Part shown: positions 9,261-20,291 of the stretch, piece after piece
Layout: each line of letters starts with the position of its first letter
Numbering within the stretch: the first letter of the stretch is position 1
Origin: Telmatactis stephensoni
Lineage: Eukaryota > Cnidaria > Anthozoa > Actiniaria > Isophelliidae
NCBI GenBank assembly: GCA_029948255.1
Contig: JALIZF010001453.1
Coordinates: forward strand, 186,001 to 250,000
Direction of reading: 5' to 3'
DNA: 64,000 nt
Translations under genes and position numbers: made by a program
Notes under the pieces: generated by a model
The model's database searches: none
Told to the model about the DNA's origin: nothing
Seen by the model: the letters and a program-made list of their open reading frames with translations, nothing else

Positions 9261-10577
9261 TCACCCTGCAAATTTGTGAGAATGTACTTCTTTTTTGAAA
9301 ACTGGCAGTGACGAAATCTGTCTTATGTCCGGGGGCAGGCTATTCCACAGTACTGCACCGCTATACCTAAAGCTTCTTTTACCAAACTCGGTACGTGGTA
9401 GGGGTACTGCGAGCTTGTTCTCGGCATTTCTGACGGAATAACAGGCAATATCCGATCGATGTACAAATTTAGAGGTCAGGTATATTGGGGCTAGATTGTG
9501 TAAAGATTTAAACATTAAAATAGACTTATCAATACTACGTTGCACATCCAACGTCTTCCAATTCAGTAAACAGCGTAGTGGTTCAGCAGATGCATCGTAG
9601 TTTGAGAATGTTATTATACGTGCAGCGCGGTTCTGAAGTTTTTGGAGTTTTTCTGCGAGGCCAATTCCACAGTTGCCCCAAACCGCGCTGCAGTAGTCAA
9701 AATATGGCTGTACCAGTGAATTGTATACATTAAGAAGAATTTCTCTGGGAACTAAGTGCCTGATGCGTTTCATAGCACCGATTCCCGAGGCAATTTTCTT
9801 AGAAATTGCATTAATGTGGTTACTCCAGTTCAGATGTTGGTCAATTTCTACACCTAAAGATTTAGTTACTGTGACTTGTTTCACAGGTTTTCCGTCAATT
9901 ACAACAATTGGAGATTCTGAAATAGTTAAATGCCTTTGTCTAGAGCCTATCAGGAGAAATTCTGTCTTAGTCATATTTAAAGTTAGCTTATTGGCTGATA
10001 GCCACGTATGCACATTTCTCAAGTCAGAATTTAGCCGCTCGTTGATTAGATTAACATCCTTACTTGAGAAAGTAATGCTAGTATCGTCAGCATACATTCT
10101 AGGCTGGGAATAAGCCAAACTTTTAGGCAAATCGTTGATATAAAGGAGAAATAGTAGTGGACCAAGAATAGTCCCCTGAGGAACTCCACATGTAGTAGGT
10201 AACTCAGAGGACAAACTATTATTAACATTGCAAACTTGTTTTCGATTTATTAAGTATGAGGAAAACCAGTCATGCGAAAGGCCGGTTATTCCATAGTTCT
10301 CTAGTTTAGATAATAGAATGGAATGATCGACCGTGTCAAAAGCCTTTTTGAGATCTAGAAAAACGACGGCATTTAGCTCACCACGGTCAACATTTAACGA
10401 CCAACTATCGGTTGCTTCTACTAAGGCGGTTACAGTAGAATGGACTGAGCGAAAACCAGACTGATAAGTTGAAAGTAATTCATTTTCCGATAAATATTGA
10501 AGAAGTTGATTATAAACAACTCGTTCGAATACTTTAGCAACAATTGGAATTATTGATATTGGCCGATAGTTGGTCAC
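9261..10577 (-). pseudogene. LINE reverse transcriptase, 5'-truncated (438 codons)
   Basis: Non-LTR retrotransposon polymerase with an open frame through the whole RT and C-terminal region. Motifs: NYRPIS near the start, LDLKKAFD (residues 74-81, catalytic Asp), GVPQGTILGPLL (131-142) and YADD (162-165). These are followed by the usual C-terminal cysteine-poor tail with NRAARIITFSNYD and RYSGAVLWNSLP. The layout fits the CR1/L2/Jockey group. There is no upstream ATG: the frame runs into the terminal repeat of an inserted element, so the endonuclease half is cut off. The intact RT frame suggests fairly recent loss of function. Confidence 0.88.
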
Positions 10578-10892
10578 ATTTTAGGACATCAACCCGGGAT
10601 CAACTGGACAACGCATGCATGCCAGATCGAGACGAAACTGAATCGCATTCTCGAAAGATCTTCGCTGTCTTCGCAAGTGTTCTGAAATGTTTCTTTCCAA
10701 GATGGCGAGGGATGTGAAGCTACTTAGTATCTTCATAGATACTATAATCCATACATTTGATCATGAAGACCTAACGTGTGTTGTTGGAGAAAAGATCGAG
10801 TATTTTAATTTCAGTGGGTTCAGTTCACGGTTGACATTCCTGTTTACATCCTGATGATCAGTTGATCCCGGGTTGATGTCCTAAAATGTGAC
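10573..10892. mobile_element. TIR element (~320 bp) inserted in the LINE
   Basis: Perfect or near-perfect 34 bp terminal inverted repeats: GTCACATTTTAGGACATCAA at the left end and its reverse complement at the right, with a CCCGGG core inside each TIR. The interior is non-coding. The insertion truncates the LINE RT frame. Confidence 0.85.
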
Positions 10893-10924
10893 AAACAAGT
10901 CACAGAAGTCCTTCTAAGGGACAA

Positions 10925-11808
10925 ACAATTAGATTTTTGAGGGGAAGGGGGGGGGGGGGGGGGGGGGGGCAACTTTTGCTGTGCACGATTTTTTTTGTCC
11001 TTTGTGGCGGTGCAGGAATTTTTTCTCTCATCATTTGCTTGCAGGATATATTTTTCGAGAGCTAATTTTTACAAATTTTAATTTTTTTAGATTTTTTAGA
11101 CATTTCGATTTTTACATTGAAAGCAGCACAAATGTACACCCTAAGTTCCATTTATTGTGGTGTTCCTTTATACGGTACAGTTCCACAAGAAAACCAAAAA
11201 CTTATGCTTCAGTTTGTAAGCTTTGAAGAAATGGAGGGATGAGTTTATGGGCCAGGAACAGGGCCGTAGCAGGGCAAATTCTTTTTTTAGGGGGGGGGGG
11301 GGGGGGGGGCGCAGCTGAACGACCAAACCAAAGGGTGCCCAGAAGGGTGTTTTTGTTGCTCTATGATTCATTTACAAATTTTATATACGCTTTGTAGTTA
11401 GATGCAATTCGAAATGTGATGATTTTAGTTTTTGCGAGCGCAAGGCGCGCGAGCCGTTCGCTAAAAAATTTGTAGTTAGTGATGTTTTAAAAATATACAT
11501 GTCTGGGTCTTGCGAGCGCGAAGCGCGAGCCGCTCAACAAAAATCTTTTACCATTTGTTCGCAACTTTTTGATAATTGATAAAGGTGACTGAAAGAACCT
11601 GAGGGGTACTTTTGCCTTGCCTTGGATTTATGTGTGTTTTGGTCGTTTACTTCTCCATATAATATTTAACAATATTAAGCTGTTTGCACGAATTTTTTCT
11701 GGCACTTTTGTTGTGCACGTTTTTTTTTTCGTTCAAGGCTTTGCTCGAAATTTTTTTTGGTTATTGCCCCCCCCCCCCCCTCTCAAAAATCTAATGGTCC
11801 GTTCCTAA
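10925..11808. mobile_element. TIR element with poly-G subtermini (~880 bp)
   Basis: The left end reads ATTAGATTTTTGAGGGG followed by a long G-run. The right end read in reverse gives ACGGACCATTAGATTTTTGA followed by a G-run. A third G-run lies at 11291-11309. The interior contains two GCGAGCGC...GCGCGAGCC palindromic words (about 11437-11455 and 11513-11532). The same terminal motif bounds 47781-48256, so this is a repeat family. Non-coding. Confidence 0.7.
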
Positions 11809-12002
11809 AGTCAAAAAACGTTGCAAGGTTTCATTGATTGCTTTTCCGCATGGCCAAAGCTTTTACTTTTGTGTTAACCAAAAGCCCTCCATTGCGAAGA
11901 TCGTTCAGGAAAGCGAAGAACGTTCGTCTTTCGATCTGGTATGCGTTGTCCACGTGATATCAAAGTTACGCATTGGGCTTCCCGTGGTGTTACTATCTTT
12001 AG

Positions 12003-12430
12003 ATAGATAGATATGTGTTTATTCAATTGCTTTTGCAGTATGAACTGGATTACAGCAAAGGGGTCAATACATTAATACCATACAATAATCACGAATGACA
12101 ATACTTCTCATACAGCTAATATACATATTGGTCCTACATAATAAATAATATAATGATATTTTATTAATTAAATTACTGATATTTAATAGTGACAAACTCA
12201 CTGAAGCGATTGGTTTTTGGCATAGGACAATGGAATCTGGAGGACTCAAATCTAAGATTATACCCGTGAGGGTGTACTGTGTGTTTACTGATTAATGACC
12301 TGACAGGTTCCTGGGATTCACTTAGAAACTTCCTACACGCCTCAACTCTCCGAGTGGTGAGGTCCAGAAGCCCAGCAGCCTGTAAGGCATTACGGTAACT
12401 TAGACCTGGAAAAATTATACGTAAAGCCTT
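12003..12430 (-). pseudogene. LINE C-terminal fragment with GATA-type tail
   Basis: The minus strand encodes ALRIIFPGLSYRNALQAAGL and continues through RRVEACRKFL, NLRFESSRFHCP and RFSEFVTIKYQ to a stop at 12173-12175. This is the conserved C-terminal end of cnidarian LINE polymerases. It is followed by about 160 bp of 3' UTR and a (TATC)n tail at 12001-12016. The 5' part is missing, which is typical 5' truncation. It differs in sequence from the LINE at 9261-10577, so it is a separate family. Confidence 0.8.
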
Positions 12431-12804
12431 TTTCTTTTACGGACTTGCACGACGATGACATAGTGGCTTCGCCTCTTCGAGGCAGTAGCCACAAAAAGCC
12501 AGTAACCACAAAAATCGTAGAATCGAAGACGTCAATAAGCTCTGTTATTCGCTTTTACAGCCACCTAGCATAGCAACCACGTTGCTTAGTAACGAGATAC
12601 GTCCCAGCAGAGTCTGAAAAAAACCTCACGATTTCGCCTTTCAATCATAAGAGCAGCACTGCACATATACTGTGCATGCATGTGCTTGTAATAAGAAACT
12701 TTGAAATGATGGTACGTGACATGCAAGAATTCTATAGTGATGAAATTAAAGACACGTCTAGCCCATAACTTGCTTCGGATCTTTGGTTCGTGTTCATATT
12801 AGAA
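12431..12804. other. Non-coding stretch inside the composite LINE insertion
   Basis: No coding signal recognised. A short inverted word, GGCTTCGCCTCTTCGAGGC, lies near 12465. Confidence 0.35.
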
Positions 12805-12831
12805 AGAAAGGTTTTACAGGCCTTACGAATT
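12805..12831. repeat. 27 bp direct repeat, right copy
   Basis: Identical to 9024-9050; see there. Confidence 0.75.
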
Positions 12832-13590
12832 AAGCTTTATAGAAGCAGTGGTGGTCCCCCTAGAAGAGCCTTCGTTTTGCAACTGAGTAAGGCACCTCGT
12901 AACGCGTGACTCTCTTTTAACTTTATTTACAAAGGATAACACGTGAAAGTTATAAGTAAGGCCCTTTCTGAGCTTACTTAGAAAGCTAGTCTTATAGTTC
13001 AGAAGAGGTAAACTTTTAGTGTACATAGACGATCTCAAGAAGGTTGACGGGTTTCAAATATGCATTTCAGTCATGTGACAGATATTTTATGTGGTTTTGA
13101 TATGCTAATAGCTGCTAGTTGAGTCAAATACTGCAACAGAGGAGGAAAACCATAGACAATTAAGAGGAGGAAAAACTAAGACAAGAGAAAACAGGTTTTT
13201 ACATAGCGTAAGAAATATACAATTTTCACGTGATCCACTAGTAAGTGAGTGAATGGTGAGTGTATGTACGTGCTTGTTAGTCAGCAGTGTGTGAGTGACT
13301 AAGTGTGTTAGTAGCTAGGTCATATTCTTATCTGCACAAAAACGTGATCCTACAACTTCCTGGCCGGTCCACGAGTTAAGGTGATTCCGATCTGCGCATG
13401 GTTTAAAAAGCACAGATCAATCGCGACTATACGAGCATTTTTTCAAGGTATGATTATATAAAAACTCTACAAAAACTCAAGTTGGAACATTTTTTCTAAT
13501 TTTTGGTGCAATAAAAAGCAATTTTTGCAAAACTTGCCCCATTCACCTCTTGAAAAAGTGCCGTTTTAGCCCTATTACGACAATGTTTTA
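12832..13590. other. Intergenic stretch, no gene recognised
   Basis: AT-rich, with no convincing coding or repeat structure apart from a TTAAGGTGATTCCG word at about 13376. That word resembles the TTAAGGTGACTG terminus of the element at 62229-63069 and could be a degenerate end. Confidence 0.35.
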
Positions 13591-13591
13591 C

Positions 13592-13818
13592 CAAGAGACC
13601 ATAATACTAAGAGAGCGAAGCTCAGTATTGATGTCTGTGCCATGTTCGTGGCGGCTAAGGCTATTTTTAGTAACTTCGCCATCGCACGCGCAAGTCCCTC
13701 CACCAATAGAATTCGATTTTTGACGTGCGCGCGGACGGGACCGTTTGAATTCTATTGTCTAAGAGCCTTGCGCGCGCGATGGCGAAGTTACTAAAAATAG
13801 CCTTAGCCGCCACGAACA
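13592..13818. mobile_element. Truncated copy of the CAAGAGACCATAATAC MITE family
   Basis: The left end CAAGAGACCATAATACTAAG matches the 62118-63237 element. The internal arms GTGGCGGCTAAGGCTATTTT (about 13650) and the complementary AAAATAGCCTTAGCCGCCAC (about 13794) make a ~50 bp arm palindrome. The right-hand outer end is missing after 13818. This copy preserves the uninterrupted centre (CTTAGACAATAG, read on the minus strand), which serves as an empty site for the element nested in the other copy. Confidence 0.85.
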
Positions 13819-14605
13819 AAGTATTTAAAACAAAGTATTTAAAATTATTATTATATTTAAATGGGAGCTCCGCTATTAGGTAGTACCTAATTTTTATATT
13901 ATTATTAGAACTAGTGCAAAAAGTTCACCGTAAAACAAAATGTCGTTGTACATTTCATGCAAGGCTTGATCGAGTGTTTCTTTAAACTTGGCCACAGTTC
14001 AACGTGCATAAAAGGTTTTTTTTAAGTCATCAATCCCAAATCAAAGATAAAAGATCAAATATAGGTACAAGAGACTTTTTGATATCATTTTCTGGCCAGG
14101 GTCTTTACCTTGAAGTGCTTTCCTTGTTGTCTTTTCGAAGCAGGTACTGGTCCTTGTTTCACGCTCAATGAGACGATTCTTGATTTATTTCCAACTTTGG
14201 CTAGATTTTTAAGCAGCTTTACTGAAGGCATCTTCACGAAACGAAGAATACACGATCCTCAATGACTTATTTATTATGAGGAATTTTTTTAAACTACGAC
14301 CTGAATCCAACTAAAAAGTCGTTCAACTTTGAAAATATCCTCTGTGTCTTTCGTCTTTCGAGCAGTTTTTGAAACGACACCAGGCCCGAAAAAAATTCAA
14401 ACGTACGGTTTTTTTCGCTTTAACCTGTCAAGATTGGCACAGATTAATGTTTATCAAAATCGCTAAATTTTTACGAGGTTTCGAGAATACTATTTTTAAG
14501 CTTTGCAAGTTAAAACTGCAAGGAAACTTGTAAATTTTCAGTTTTCAAAGTGTGATCAGCGCGCGTCAAGTTGGCGCCAAAAAGCAATCAGCCAATCAGC
14601 ATCGC
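13819..14605. other. Intergenic stretch, no gene recognised
   Basis: AT-rich, no domain-bearing frame seen. Confidence 0.4.
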
Positions 14606-14609
14606 GATG

Positions 14610-14690
14610 TACACGGACGTACGTACGGACGTATGTATGTACATGTATGTATGTACGGACGGACGAGCATGCTCGGACGGACGTACAGCC
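14610..14690. repeat. GTAC/GTAT/GGAC tetranucleotide, quasi-palindromic tract
   Basis: A mix of ACGGACGTACGTACGG, GTATGTATGTACATG and CGGACGGACG words, with the palindrome GAGCATGCTC near the right end. Capable of fold-back. Confidence 0.75.
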
Positions 14691-14877
14691 GTTGGGCTCC
14701 CTGTGTGTCCATGAAAAATCAACTCGATGGGTTACCATTTTTTCTTAGGTATGTTATGGTGCTCCGGTCGCGCGGGCCAAAGCTCCGCCATAAATTTAAC
14801 GCCCGCAGCAGCAAGTGATAACGTTGCGAGTATGCGCGGTCCGCTGAACGGAATTCATGTGATCGCTGGAGCATGCA

Positions 14878-14985
14878 ATGAAAATGGCGGCTCTATTAAA
14901 ATTCGCTATCGTTCTTCTGCTTATTCTTTGTTGTTTTCTGTTTGTTGAGGGCAGGAAAGACAAGTTTTTCTTCTTACTTTCATAA
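14878..14985 (+). CDS. Possible small secreted or signal-peptide ORF
   Basis: A 35-residue frame starts MKMAALLKFAIVLLLILCC and continues FLFVEGRK, looking like a classical signal peptide with a basic start and strongly hydrophobic core. It ends shortly after the predicted cleavage region. It could be the first exon of a secreted-protein gene, but I see no strong GT donor inside it and no downstream exon. The upstream ~300 bp contains GCCAATCAG CCAAT-like words. Chance is a real alternative. Confidence 0.25.
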   Translation: MKMAALLKFAIVLLLILCCFLFVEGRKDKFFFLLS

Positions 14986-15110
14986 AAGTTATAACCATCT
15001 CGCAAAACCGATACTCAACTTTAGTATTTGAATGCAGTAAAGCCGAAAATATTTCGAAAATTTTTGGTTTGCGCAGTACACGTTACAAATATAAAGCTAA
15101 ACCGAGTTTT

Positions 15111-15398
15111 ATGCCACATTTAATAAACACAAACACGGAAAAGGAACTTCAAGTGATGACTGTTTTAATGCTTTTATCACTTAAGAATGCTTCAGAAGGT
15201 CTACACGTACAATTTAAATCAATTTGTATTCATATAAACTGCAATAGTATTTCTTATTACTGTAATACTTGTGTACCTGTTATGATTAACAAATTTTGTT
15301 CAAATTGTGGAGCTAAAGAAAAAGAGATTTTCAACAGGTTATCATCTAAAAACAACATAAACTTTAATATTTCAAATGCAACTTCAAACAGCTGCTAG
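15111..15398 (+). CDS. Hypothetical small ORF with CxxC pairs
   Basis: A 95-residue frame from ATG at 15111. The only notable content is a cluster of cysteines (CNTC, then CSNCG) resembling a zinc-ribbon knuckle near residues 60-80, followed by an Asn/Ser-rich tail. I do not recognise the protein, and the composition is close to translated AT-rich DNA. It may be spurious or an exon fragment. Confidence 0.18.
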   Translation: MPHLINTNTEKELQVMTVLMLLSLKNASEGLHVQFKSICIHINCNSISYYCNTCVPVMINKFCSNCGAKEKEIFNRLSSKNNINFNISNATSNSC

Positions 15399-15837
15399 AT
15401 CAGTACATCAATACACACTAAGCAGACTTGACACCATTAAACTATGCACACCCACTAAATAATCCTACACATAATGATACACACCCAAATATATGTGTAC
15501 AGATACTACTGAAATAGTTCAAGAACAAAAAATGTTGTGTTTCGCTATGATCCTTTTACATATCATAGCCTGGAAGTTATTGATATCACTTCACTAATAG
15601 CATCTAATAAACACCATCTCCAAATACTGGACTATGCATATGAGCTGGCTTGTTTGAGTTGCTAGGAAACCCTCATGTATAGTGGTTGCAAATCTATGAG
15701 AATAATGGAAAAGATGGCAATTTAGTTGACTTTATCACCTCTTATTATAGTGGACACCCTTTGGATTGTCATTTAGTTTCCGTAATAGCAAGGGTCTGTA
15801 AATATATACAAGAGTGGGGTGCCTGCAACAGACTGTA
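15399..15837. other. Intergenic stretch, no gene recognised
   Basis: AT-rich sequence before the element starting near 15838. Nothing supported. Confidence 0.35.
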
Positions 15838-15904
15838 CACTTCTTAACTTACCTACACTGTAAAAAGGGATCACTTAAAGTAAGTGTATACGGTGTGGGA
15901 GATC

Positions 15905-17056
15905 CCTAGATATAAGGAAAATACACTAAAATACAGTTAACTGGAACTTATTGTAAATTCATACCCCTAAAATTAATAGTATTTCCACTCAATATTAGAA
16001 AACGATTGTGGGCTCCCCCTTTATGGAAGTAGTACCTCCACTTGATTTTAGTAACCACTTTAAGGGGTCCTTTTTTCTAGGGTAAATTGCACTAAAATAC
16101 AGAAACTGGAGCTTACTGCAAATAGATACCCCTAGAATTAATAGGGTTTCCACTCAATATTAGAAATCAGCTGTAAAAGACCCCCTTATTTCAGTAAAAT
16201 ACTTCCACTTGATTTTAGTACCTGCTTTTAATGAGAACTTATTACAAGCAGACACCCTAAAATTAATAGGATCTTCATTCATTATTAGCAAACAGCTGTA
16301 AGGGCCTCCTTTATTAAAGTGGTGCTTCACTTGATTTTAGCAACCACTTTGTAGGATTCTTTTTTCTAGGGCACATGCCCTAAAATACAGCAACTAGAAC
16401 TTGTTGCAAGTACATACCCTTAAAATTAATAGGATGTCTACTGATTATTAGCAAACAGTTGAAAGGCTCTCCTCTTAATTTAAGTATTCCTTCCACTTGA
16501 ATTTAGCAACTACTTTGTGACATTCTTTTTCCTAGGGCACATGCCCTAAAATACAGCAACTAGAACTTGTAGCAAGTACATACCCTTAAAATTAATAGGA
16601 TGTCTACTGATTATTATCAAACAGTTGAAAGGCTCTCCTCTTAATTTAAGTATTCCTTCCACTTGAATTTAGCAACTACTTTGTGACATTCTTTTTCCTA
16701 GGGCACATGCCCTAAAATACAGCAACTAGAACTTGTAGCAAGTACATGCCCTTAAAATTAATAGGATGTCTACTGATTATTAGCAAACAGTTGAAAGGCT
16801 CTCCTCTTAATTTAAGTATTCCTTCCACTTGAATTTAGCAACTACTTTGTGACATTCTTTTTCCTAGGGCACATGCCCTAAAATACAGCAACTAGAACTT
16901 GTTGCAAGTACATGCCCTTAAAATTAATAGGTTGTCTACTGATTATTAGCAAACAGTTGAGAGGCTCTCCTTTTAATTTAAGTATTCCTTCCGCTTGAAT
17001 TTAGCAACCACTTTGTGGCATTCTTTTTTCTAGGGCACATGCCCTAAAATACACCC
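15905..17056. repeat. Tandem array, 166 bp period
   Basis: The marker GCACATGCCC occurs at 16371, 16537, 16703, 16869 and 17035, exactly 166 bp apart. Three more diverged units precede these. Units contain CTAGGGCACATGCCCTAAAA, itself a short palindrome, and TTAAAATTAATAGG. The right-hand units are almost identical, which suggests recent local amplification. Confidence 0.92.
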
Positions 17057-17059
17057 TTG

Positions 17060-17330
17060 CGAAATGGATTCCCAAATTTTTGGGAATTCCTAGGAATTCA
17101 CAAGGATTCACAAAAACACTTTTGGAGGTGTCTGTGAATATTTAGGAATTCTTGGGATATTGGTATTCCAAGGTGTCAGAAGTTTGGAATAATTGGGAAT
17201 TCCTAAGAATTCTCAAAGATTCCCAACATAGTGCTTTGGAACCTTTGGGAATCTTTGGGAAAACAGTTTGAGGTGTGAAAATTCTCAGAGATTTCCCAAA
17301 AACCTGTGAAACCACAAGAGATAGAATTCT
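17060..17330. repeat. GGAATTC-palindrome cluster, left
   Basis: Dense words such as GGGAATTCCTAGGAATTC and TCTTGGGA. Mirrored by a similar cluster at 18580-18800, so the two blocks flank a ~1.25 kb core and may be subterminal repeats of a nested element. Confidence 0.65.
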
Positions 17331-18579
17331 AGATTGAATTCAAAAATTGAAAACCACAAGTTTGATTTTACATCAATAAACCTTCATTATGTTGCTGCTT
17401 TGAAAATTTAAATTCTTATTTGTACTTAACATGTTGCTGATGTGTTTTCTGTAGCTACAAAGTAACCTTGAAAGTAATATTTTGTTGTTTCAAACAAGAC
17501 ATGTACAGATAAATCTTCTCTTCTTATGGCATTTCACTTTGCTTGGGTTTACTTTCCCAGTAAATACGAGAGAAACTGGTAACTAATATCGGAAATGGCC
17601 AATGAAAGACCATCTTTTTATCATGTGACTCATTTGAATATTTGGCGCCTTTGACTGCCATGATCGGTTATGATGCTTGTAAATTGTGAATTTCTGCTTG
17701 AAAATCCTTTGTTTTGGGATAAAAACTGGCTTACATTGTTCCTCAGTTAAGCTAGGAATTAATCTAGAAAGATTTTCAACCATGTGGAATAATATTTAGA
17801 AGAATAACTGCTTGAAAACCGTGGAAAACTCGATGCTGAAACCGGTAAGCCTTTACATGATTTAGACTTTCCATCTAAAGACAATTACTTCTTACATGTA
17901 ATCATGTTTAAATTAAAAACTTCGATTCAAACAAACTTATACATTAATGCTTAACAATTCAGCTCAACTTTGACTGCACAATTGAGTCAATCTATTGATG
18001 TTTAGACATTTTTATCAGATGCCACAGTTCATTAAGAATTTTGCCAAATTGGTTTCCACAGTATTCTAGTGTAGTCCTTGAATTGGTTTTTAACTGCAAT
18101 AATTTATAATTTATTATTAAGAACCTGATTGTTTTATGATTTTCAGGTACATTATACTGTGCTTAGTTTACAACAAAGTGGGCCAAGTGTCCATTTAGAA
18201 AGCAGTAGACCTAATATGGAGACCTGTCAGAACTGTTTACTACTGAGATTGAGCTTTTAGAGTGCAATGAATGGAATTTGTAACATCAAGCACCAAATCA
18301 AGCAGTGGTTTCAAGCAGTAATTGATTTGTTAGAGATAAGTGACACTTCAAATTATGGATTTCTTAAGTTTTGATCAACATTCAGATGACTGTAAATACA
18401 TTTCAAAGGATCATATGATATTATACAAAGACATTGTTTTGATGACTTAAAGAGTCAGAGTGTATCATGTTTTATGATTTTATGTCTATAGTCTACCAAA
18501 ATATAATCTTTACTCGTATTAAAGTATCAATGTAGTAATCATGTTTTTTATAGTATTTCATAATTTTAGTATTTAGAAC
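17331..18579. other. AT-rich core between the GGAATTC clusters
   Basis: No coding signal recognised. The longest minus frame (17583-17783) has no recognisable domain. Confidence 0.4.
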
Positions 18580-18800
18580 TATTCTAGAATATCATGCAAT
18601 TCTCAAAGATTCTAACAAATTCTCATAAATTCCAACAACTTCTCACAAAATCAAAGGATTTATGGAAAGCTTTTACCTGCTTTGAGAATTCTTGGGAAGT
18701 TTTGGGAATTCCTAGGGATTCTTAGGACTTTTTATGCTGCAGTTTGGCATTCAGTTGAAGTTGAGAATTCCTAGGAATTCTTAAGAATTCTATAACCTTA
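18580..18800. repeat. GGAATTC-palindrome cluster, right
   Basis: Words such as GAGAATTCTTGGGAAG, GGGAATTCCTAGGG and GAATTCCTAGGAATTC. Counterpart of 17060-17330. Confidence 0.6.
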
Positions 18801-18879
18801 GAATTATAGAGGTGATCTACTTTTGGGAGTTAAAAGCACTTAAAGTTTTAAGGATTCTTGACCATTTAGTTTAAAGGGT

Positions 18880-19500
18880 TAACTTGTACCTTAAAATAAG
18901 TGTTTCACTTAAAACCAAGGCTAACCCTTCCCTAAAATTAAGTGCAATGCTGCACTTGCCTCATGGACAACTATTAAGGGCAAGTCCCTTAATCTTAGGT
19001 ATCTTTCACCCTTAGAATAAGGGATTCACTTAAAACTAGGGTACACCCTTCCCTAAAATTAAGTGCAATGCTGCACTTGCCTCATGGACAACTATTAAGG
19101 GCAAGTCCCTTAATCTTAGGTATCTTTCACCCTTAAAATAAGTGATTCACTTAAAACTAGAGTACACCCTTCCCTAAAATTAAGTGCAATGCTGCACTTG
19201 CCTCATGGACAACTATTAAGGGCAAGTCCCTTAATCTTAGGTATCTTTCACCCTTAAAATAAGTGATTCACTTAAAACTAGAGTACACCCTTCCCTAAAA
19301 TTAAGTGCAATGCTGCACTTGCCTCATGGACAACTATTAAGGGCAAGTCCCTTAATCTTAGGTATCTTTCACCCTTAAAATAAGTGATTCACTTAAAACT
19401 AGAGTACACCCTTCCCTAAAATTAAGTGCAATGCTGCACTTGCCTCATGGACAAGCAATTTAGGGAAAATCCCTTAATTTTAGTCCCTTTTAACCCTTAA
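18880..19500. repeat. Tandem array, 121 bp period
   Basis: The marker TGCACTTGCC recurs every 121 bp (18951, 19072, 19193, 19314, 19435). Units contain TTAAGTGCAATGCTGCACTT and TTAAGGGCAAGTCCCTTAA, both short palindromes. Five units, almost identical. Confidence 0.92.
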
Positions 19501-20209
19501 AGTAAGTGATCCCTTTTTACAGTAATTAAGTTAGGAAGTGCCCAGTACGTGTGTTGGCAAACAGACATAAACACACAATCCATTTAACTTTTTTCAAAAG
19601 TTCTGGCTGTTAAATTTCAGGATAAATATAATTAACATTCAACTTCACCAACAGTGGCAATATCATTTTTCGAGACTTTAGGTGGGATATATCTTGGGCC
19701 GTAACAAATAATCACTGTCAAAATCACACAAAAACGGGATTTCAGAGGAATAACTCCGATCGAGTTTGCTGTTATTTTAAAATAAAAGCTTTTGATCCTT
19801 ATTTTTAACTACCCACAAGAAATACTGATGCATAAAGACCTACCTTTTTGGTACACTGTCCTAAAATTCATTGTTGATAGCTCCAGGGCCATTCAGAATT
19901 TCCATGAACACATCACGGCTGTTTCGTTGAATCAAAAAGTGGACATTAGGTTCTAGTCTCCGAGACGCGAGTTTTCACTCGGTCAAGTGTCATGAAATCG
20001 AGGCTTTGAACATGCGAGACTGAAGGAGAAGGCATTGAAATGGGCGGTAAAAAAAGTGCATTTTCACTTGTTTTGAGAAGTAGTTTTTTAAGTTGGTTTT
20101 CGTTGTTCAGTTATTTGGTCCATAATGGACTTTTCGGTGAGTTTTTAGTTGGAAATTGATGAAAGAGACGGTATATTTATTGGGTTTCTAAAGACCCTGT
20201 GTCGGAAGG

Positions 20210-20291
20210 ATGCGGAGATTTTGTAAACACGCCCTGAAAGGCACTAAAAAGGAGGAATTTTTCCCTGCTTCGGAAGTTTTTCCAGCTGAAG
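20210..20291 (+). CDS. Possible first coding exon, unknown protein
   Basis: The ATG-started frame MRRFCKHALKGTKKEE continues FFPASEVFPAE and ends at a consensus donor GAAG|GTAAGT. A second ATG frame at about 20525-20571 (MDALRVCGCEARDFDL) also ends at GTAAGT. I find no downstream exon with a matching phase. It may be a relic of a gene or of an autonomous transposon. Weak support. Confidence 0.2.

Larger units (their letters stand above)
9051..12804 (-). mobile_element. Composite LINE insertion bounded by 27 bp direct repeats
   Basis: A minus-strand LINE whose 3' end carries a pentanucleotide tail ((GGTAT)n on the plus strand, 9051-9078) next to the left 27 bp repeat. The right copy of that repeat lies at 12805-12831, so everything between may have entered as one LINE and then received further insertions. 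The RT frame ends at 10577, where a TIR element (10573-10892) interrupts it. A second TIR element (10925-11808) and a truncated LINE piece (12003-12430) also lie inside. I could not recognise an endonuclease domain in the remaining sequence. Confidence 0.6.
15838..19541. mobile_element. ~3.7 kb TIR-bounded element with internal tandem arrays
   Basis: Inverted termini: the left end contains CACTTCTTAACTTAC and ACTGTAAAAAGGGATCACTT, and the right end (about 19495-19541) carries the complements. The interior is layered: a 166 bp tandem array (15905-17056), a GGAATTC-palindrome-rich block, a ~1.25 kb AT-rich core, a second GGAATTC-rich block, and a 121 bp tandem array (18880-19500). No transposase frame is visible. 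It looks like a non-autonomous DNA transposon. Confidence 0.65.

Noticed and set aside
13619..13820. Regulatory stem-loop of a gene
   Set aside because: It is a MITE: the same palindrome recurs at 62118-63237 with a target duplication.
14503..14748. TYVRTYVCTCMYVRTDE ORF
   Set aside because: Translated GTAC/GTAT microsatellite.
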